Shown one piece after another: positions 61,624-64,000 of a stretch of 64,000 nucleotides of DNA. The notes under the pieces were generated by a model. It did not search any database and had not been told where the DNA came from. It saw only the letters and a program-made list of their open reading frames with translations. This DNA comes from Streptomyces sp. MUM 203J (GTDB lineage Bacteria > Actinomycetota > Actinomycetes > Streptomycetales > Streptomycetaceae), in NCBI RefSeq assembly GCF_022414595.1, contig NZ_JADWYO010000006.1, positions 1 through 64,000 of the forward strand, written 5' to 3'. The translations under genes were made by a program, and so were the position numbers. Numbering within the stretch: position 1 is the stretch's first letter; each line of letters begins with the position of its first letter.

Positions 61624-62370
61624 ATGGGCGACGGCATCGGCCGCTACCGCGGCGGCACGGAGAGCAGACTCGCGCACTGGCTGCGCCGGCGCCCGAAGAA
61701 ACCGTCCGTCACCGCCGACCCGGGCCGTGAGGAGATCCTCCTGGCCACCGCCGCGGCCGGACTGCCGCTCGCGCCCGCCGCCTACCCCTCCGGATACCGC
61801 TGCTCCTGCGAGCGCATCGGCTGTCCCACACCGGCCCGCCATCCCGTGTCCTTCGCCTGGCAGACGCAGTGCAGCACGGACCGCGCGCAGATCGAACGCT
61901 GGGCGCGCGCGCAGCCCCAGGCCAACTTCATCACCGCGACCGGCATGGTCCACGACGTCCTGGACGTTCCCGTGGAGGCCGGTCGCTCCGCGTTGGAGCG
62001 GCTGCTTGAGCAGGGGATCGAGGTCGGGCCGGTCGCCGAGGCGGGTGACACGCTGGGCGAGGGCCGGATGCTGTTCTTCACCGCCACCCGGGGCACCCCG
62101 GAGGACGAGGACGAGTGGTGGCCCTGCGAGCTGGACTGCCACCCCGAGACCATGGACGAGCACCCGGGGATGCGCTGGCACTGCCGGGGCAGCTATGTCC
62201 TCGTACCGCCCGCGCGGCTGCCCGGGGAGCACGAGGTGGCGTGGCTGCGGGGCCCGGAGCACCCGCTGCCGGACCCCCTGACCCTGCTGGAGACACTGAC
62301 CGACGCCTGCGCCCGGCACGCCGACGAGCACGGCGACCGCCACGCGGCGGCCTGGCCCCTCAGCCGCTGA
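61624..62370 (+). CDS. bifunctional DNA primase/polymerase-like protein
   Basis: A 248-residue protein of the actinobacterial prim-pol group: LATAAAGLPLAPAAYPSGYR, CSCERIGCPTPARHPVSFAW (zinc-like Cys cluster plus the family's KHP-type motif), QIERWARAQPQANFITATGM and VHDVLDVPVEAGRSALERLL. In true prim-pols the DxD after the GxxxxxLDVD strand binds metal; here the sequence is LDVPVE, so the metal Asp is replaced and polymerase activity is doubtful. Streptomycete chromosomal copies of this type are conserved but uncharacterised. GAGGGG lies just before the ATG. Confidence 0.8.
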   Translation: MGDGIGRYRGGTESRLAHWLRRRPKKPSVTADPGREEILLATAAAGLPLAPAAYPSGYRCSCERIGCPTPARHPVSFAWQTQCSTDRAQIERWARAQPQANFITATGMVHDVLDVPVEAGRSALERLLEQGIEVGPVAEAGDTLGEGRMLFFTATRGTPEDEDEWWPCELDCHPETMDEHPGMRWHCRGSYVLVPPARLPGEHEVAWLRGPEHPLPDPLTLLETLTDACARHADEHGDRHAAAWPLSR

Positions 62371-62427
62371 AAGCCGGACTGACGGAACGGGCTGTCCGAC
62401 CGGACTGGCGGAAGGGCCCCGGCCGGC

Positions 62428-63423
62428 TCAGGAGCCCGTCAGCGCCGTCACGCCCTGGAAGCGGTTCACCACCGCCATCCGGCCCGCGTCGCCCGCCTTG
62501 CCGTCCGTGCCGTCCTCGGCCGGGCCCGCCACAGCCGCCGCGCTCAGCACCCACTCCTTCGTCACCGTGTTGCGCACCTCGCCCGTCAGCAGCGGCTTCT
62601 CGTTGTCGCTCACCTTGGGCCGGTACCCCTGCGCGGCCGTGCGCCGCTCGTGGTAGCGCGTCGCGAAGAAGACCAGTGCCCCGCCGTCCTCGGTGACCAG
62701 CCCCAGGGGCCGGAACGTTCCGGTGTCCAGGGGCTGGTCCACGTACTGGATGGCCAGCCCGGGCCGGTTGGCGATCTTCGCGCGCTCCTCGCGCAGTGCC
62801 GTGGTGTGCGGGCCGGGCAGGAACGTCCCGGGCTTCCCGGTCTTCAGGAACGACGCGTAGGCCTCGCTGATGCCCTCGATCCTGCTCTCCGTGACCGGTT
62901 CCGCGAATCCGTCCGCGCCCGTACGGAACGCGGGCACGTCCTTCTCCCCGAGGATCGTCAGGTGGGACGCCTCCCACAGCTGGTCGGAGCCGTTCCGGAT
63001 GAAGACCAGCAGCCAGCGGTTGTCGCCCGCGCCGCCGTCGTCGGCGTCCCGGTTGGAGTCGGTGTCCGCGACGAACCAGCGAGGCCAGCCGGCCTTCTTC
63101 GGGATCAGGAACCGCGCGTCCGTCAGCTCCAGCGGCCTGTACTTCGGATTGCCCTGCGGGTGGGTCACCGAACGCGCCTTCAGTCCCGCCTGTCGTATCG
63201 CGCCCAGCGACCCGGTCACCCGGTGCGCGTCGAGCGCCGGATCGTACGCCTTGTCGGCCGCGTTGTACGCCTCGACGAACTCCGCCAGCGTCCGCTCGGC
63301 CTCGTCCTGCCCGACCGCCGGTACGACCTCCAGCTCACCGTGGACGGTCACGCATCCGCTCGCCGTTCCCGCCAGCAACGCCACCGCCGCGAGGACGCCC
63401 AGCGCCCGGCCCAGCCTTGTCAT
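62428..63423 (-). CDS. lipoprotein of unknown function
   Basis: A 331-residue protein with a lipobox signal peptide (MTRLGRALGVLAAVALLAGT then ASGC). The mature region opens with an NTF2-like segment (ERTLAEFVEAYNAADKAYDP) and has a central domain with FLIPKKAGWPRWFVADTDSN and WLLVFIRNGSDQLWEASHLT. A C-terminal part includes YRPKVSDNEKPLLTGEVRNT. It is anchored to the outer face of the membrane. I recall similar streptomycete lipoproteins without assigned role. Transcribed alone, divergent from the PhzF-like gene. Confidence 0.8.
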   Translation of the reverse strand: MTRLGRALGVLAAVALLAGTASGCVTVHGELEVVPAVGQDEAERTLAEFVEAYNAADKAYDPALDAHRVTGSLGAIRQAGLKARSVTHPQGNPKYRPLELTDARFLIPKKAGWPRWFVADTDSNRDADDGGAGDNRWLLVFIRNGSDQLWEASHLTILGEKDVPAFRTGADGFAEPVTESRIEGISEAYASFLKTGKPGTFLPGPHTTALREERAKIANRPGLAIQYVDQPLDTGTFRPLGLVTEDGGALVFFATRYHERRTAAQGYRPKVSDNEKPLLTGEVRNTVTKEWVLSAAAVAGPAEDGTDGKAGDAGRMAVVNRFQGVTALTGS

Positions 63424-63510
63424 CGGTTGCCTTCTGCTCGACCCCTACTGACTGACCGACCGAACCCTACCCGGGCCCGGAAACGGCCCGTTCGGTCGGG
63501 CCGTGCTTGA

Positions 63511-64000
63511 ATGCCCGACGTGATGAGCGCGCCTGACGTCCTGTCCGCCCCTTTCGTCGTCGACGTCCTGTCCGTCTTCTGCGACGGCGAGGGGCGGAAC
63601 GGCAACCGGCTCGGAGTCGTACGGGAGGGGCGCCTCTGCCCGGACCCGGCCGACCGGCAGCGGCTCGCCCGGCGACTCGGCCACAGCGAGACGGTGTTCG
63701 TCGACGATCCGGAGCGCGGCGTCCTCGACATCTACACGCCCAGCGTGCGCCTCCCGTTCGCCGGACACCCCGTCGTGGGCGCCGCCTGGCTGCTCGACCT
63801 GGAGGTGCTGGACCTGGAGGTCGGGGAGGTGTGGGCCCGCGCCGACGGGGAGTTCACCTGGATCGAGGCCCGAGCCGAGTGGGCTCCGCAGCGCACGCTG
63901 CGCCAGTACGGCTCCGCCGCCGACGTCGACGCGCTCGACGTGCCGCCGCCGGGGGAGTGGATCTACGCGTGGGCGTGGGAGGAAGAGGCGGCCGGCCGTG
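63511..64000 (+). CDS. PhzF-family protein (partial, runs off the window)
   Basis: The frame opened by ATG at 63511 (or 63523, four codons on) is unbroken to the window end, about 163 codons. It shows VVDVLSVFCDGEGRNGNRLG, LGHSETVFVDDPERGVLDIY with the catalytic Glu in SETVFV, and PSVRLPFAGHPVVGAAWLLD, where AGHPVVG is the family CGHAT loop with Cys replaced by Ala. This is the second PhzF relative in the window, but distant from the first. No ribosome site is clear for either ATG, so a leaderless start is possible. Confidence 0.8.
   Translation, partial: MPDVMSAPDVLSAPFVVDVLSVFCDGEGRNGNRLGVVREGRLCPDPADRQRLARRLGHSETVFVDDPERGVLDIYTPSVRLPFAGHPVVGAAWLLDLEVLDLEVGEVWARADGEFTWIEARAEWAPQRTLRQYGSAADVDALDVPPPGEWIYAWAWEEEAAGR

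Overview
The window is chromosomal DNA of a Streptomyces or very close relative. The evidence is the very high GC content, frequent GTG starts (plus TTG and one probable CTG), many GTGA/ATGA gene overlaps, several genes whose start lies about 6 nt after a TAnnnT -10 box (leaderless style), and gene families typical of streptomycetes. From memory, the order Nif3 / C4 zinc ribbon / RNase H-acid phosphatase, and the later glycosyltransferase and ECF-type transporter operons, match the S. coelicolor SCO2299 to SCO2325 neighbourhood, so much of the window is conserved backbone. Accessory pieces and decayed genes interrupt it. || LAYOUT. 1-8.96 kb: a truncated XRE regulator, small secreted or unknown proteins, DedA, DoxX, PhoD, a secreted HNH nuclease, an orphan FetB-like permease, and a Mn2+ exporter of the GDT1 family behind a yybP-ykoY riboswitch. 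9-18.3 kb: a HAD phosphatase, a zinc-ribbon/peptidoglycan-binding membrane protein, a DHA2 transporter fused to a MarR-like domain, GNAT, O-methyltransferase, VOC protein, and a divergent MFS/LysR pair. 18.4-20 kb: a thiolase-fold protein lacking both catalytic cysteines, and a lytic-transglycosylase-like secreted protein. 20.4-26.2 kb: a five-gene, largely overlapping operon with a surface-anchored alpha/alpha-barrel protein, a SCO2322-like protein and an ECF importer (T, fused A-A, S). 26.4-30.5 kb: a KstR-like TetR regulator with a matching TNNAACNNGTTNNA operator, divergent from a glycosyltransferase / methyltransferase / alpha-barrel trio. 30.7-33.2 kb: a membrane protein, an amidase and a methyltransferase. 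|| The most notable system is at 33.3-39.5 kb, all on the minus strand. It is a compact RiPP-type cluster: exporter (MFS), S9 peptidase, a 39-residue cysteine-free precursor peptide that starts inside the peptidase gene, a hairpin, a B12-binding radical SAM maturase with a CX7CX2C motif, and a DUF5825 partner. || 39.6-44 kb: a DHA2 transporter, a DUF4188/MerR pair with twin operators, a small ORF and a propeller-like protein. 44.6-50.9 kb: the coupled Nif3 / zinc-ribbon / RNase H-phosphatase / GNAT operon, YaaA, and an RNB ribonuclease. 51-55.2 kb is a decay zone around rnpB: remnants of a Uma2 nuclease, an MBL hydrolase and a cyclodipeptide synthase, plus its partner P450 with a scrambled I-helix region. 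55.4-64 kb: an NTF2-like protein, PhzF, SDR, Bcr/CflA exporter, Rsm22, DDAH, a prim-pol, a lipoprotein, and a second PhzF-like gene cut by the window end.
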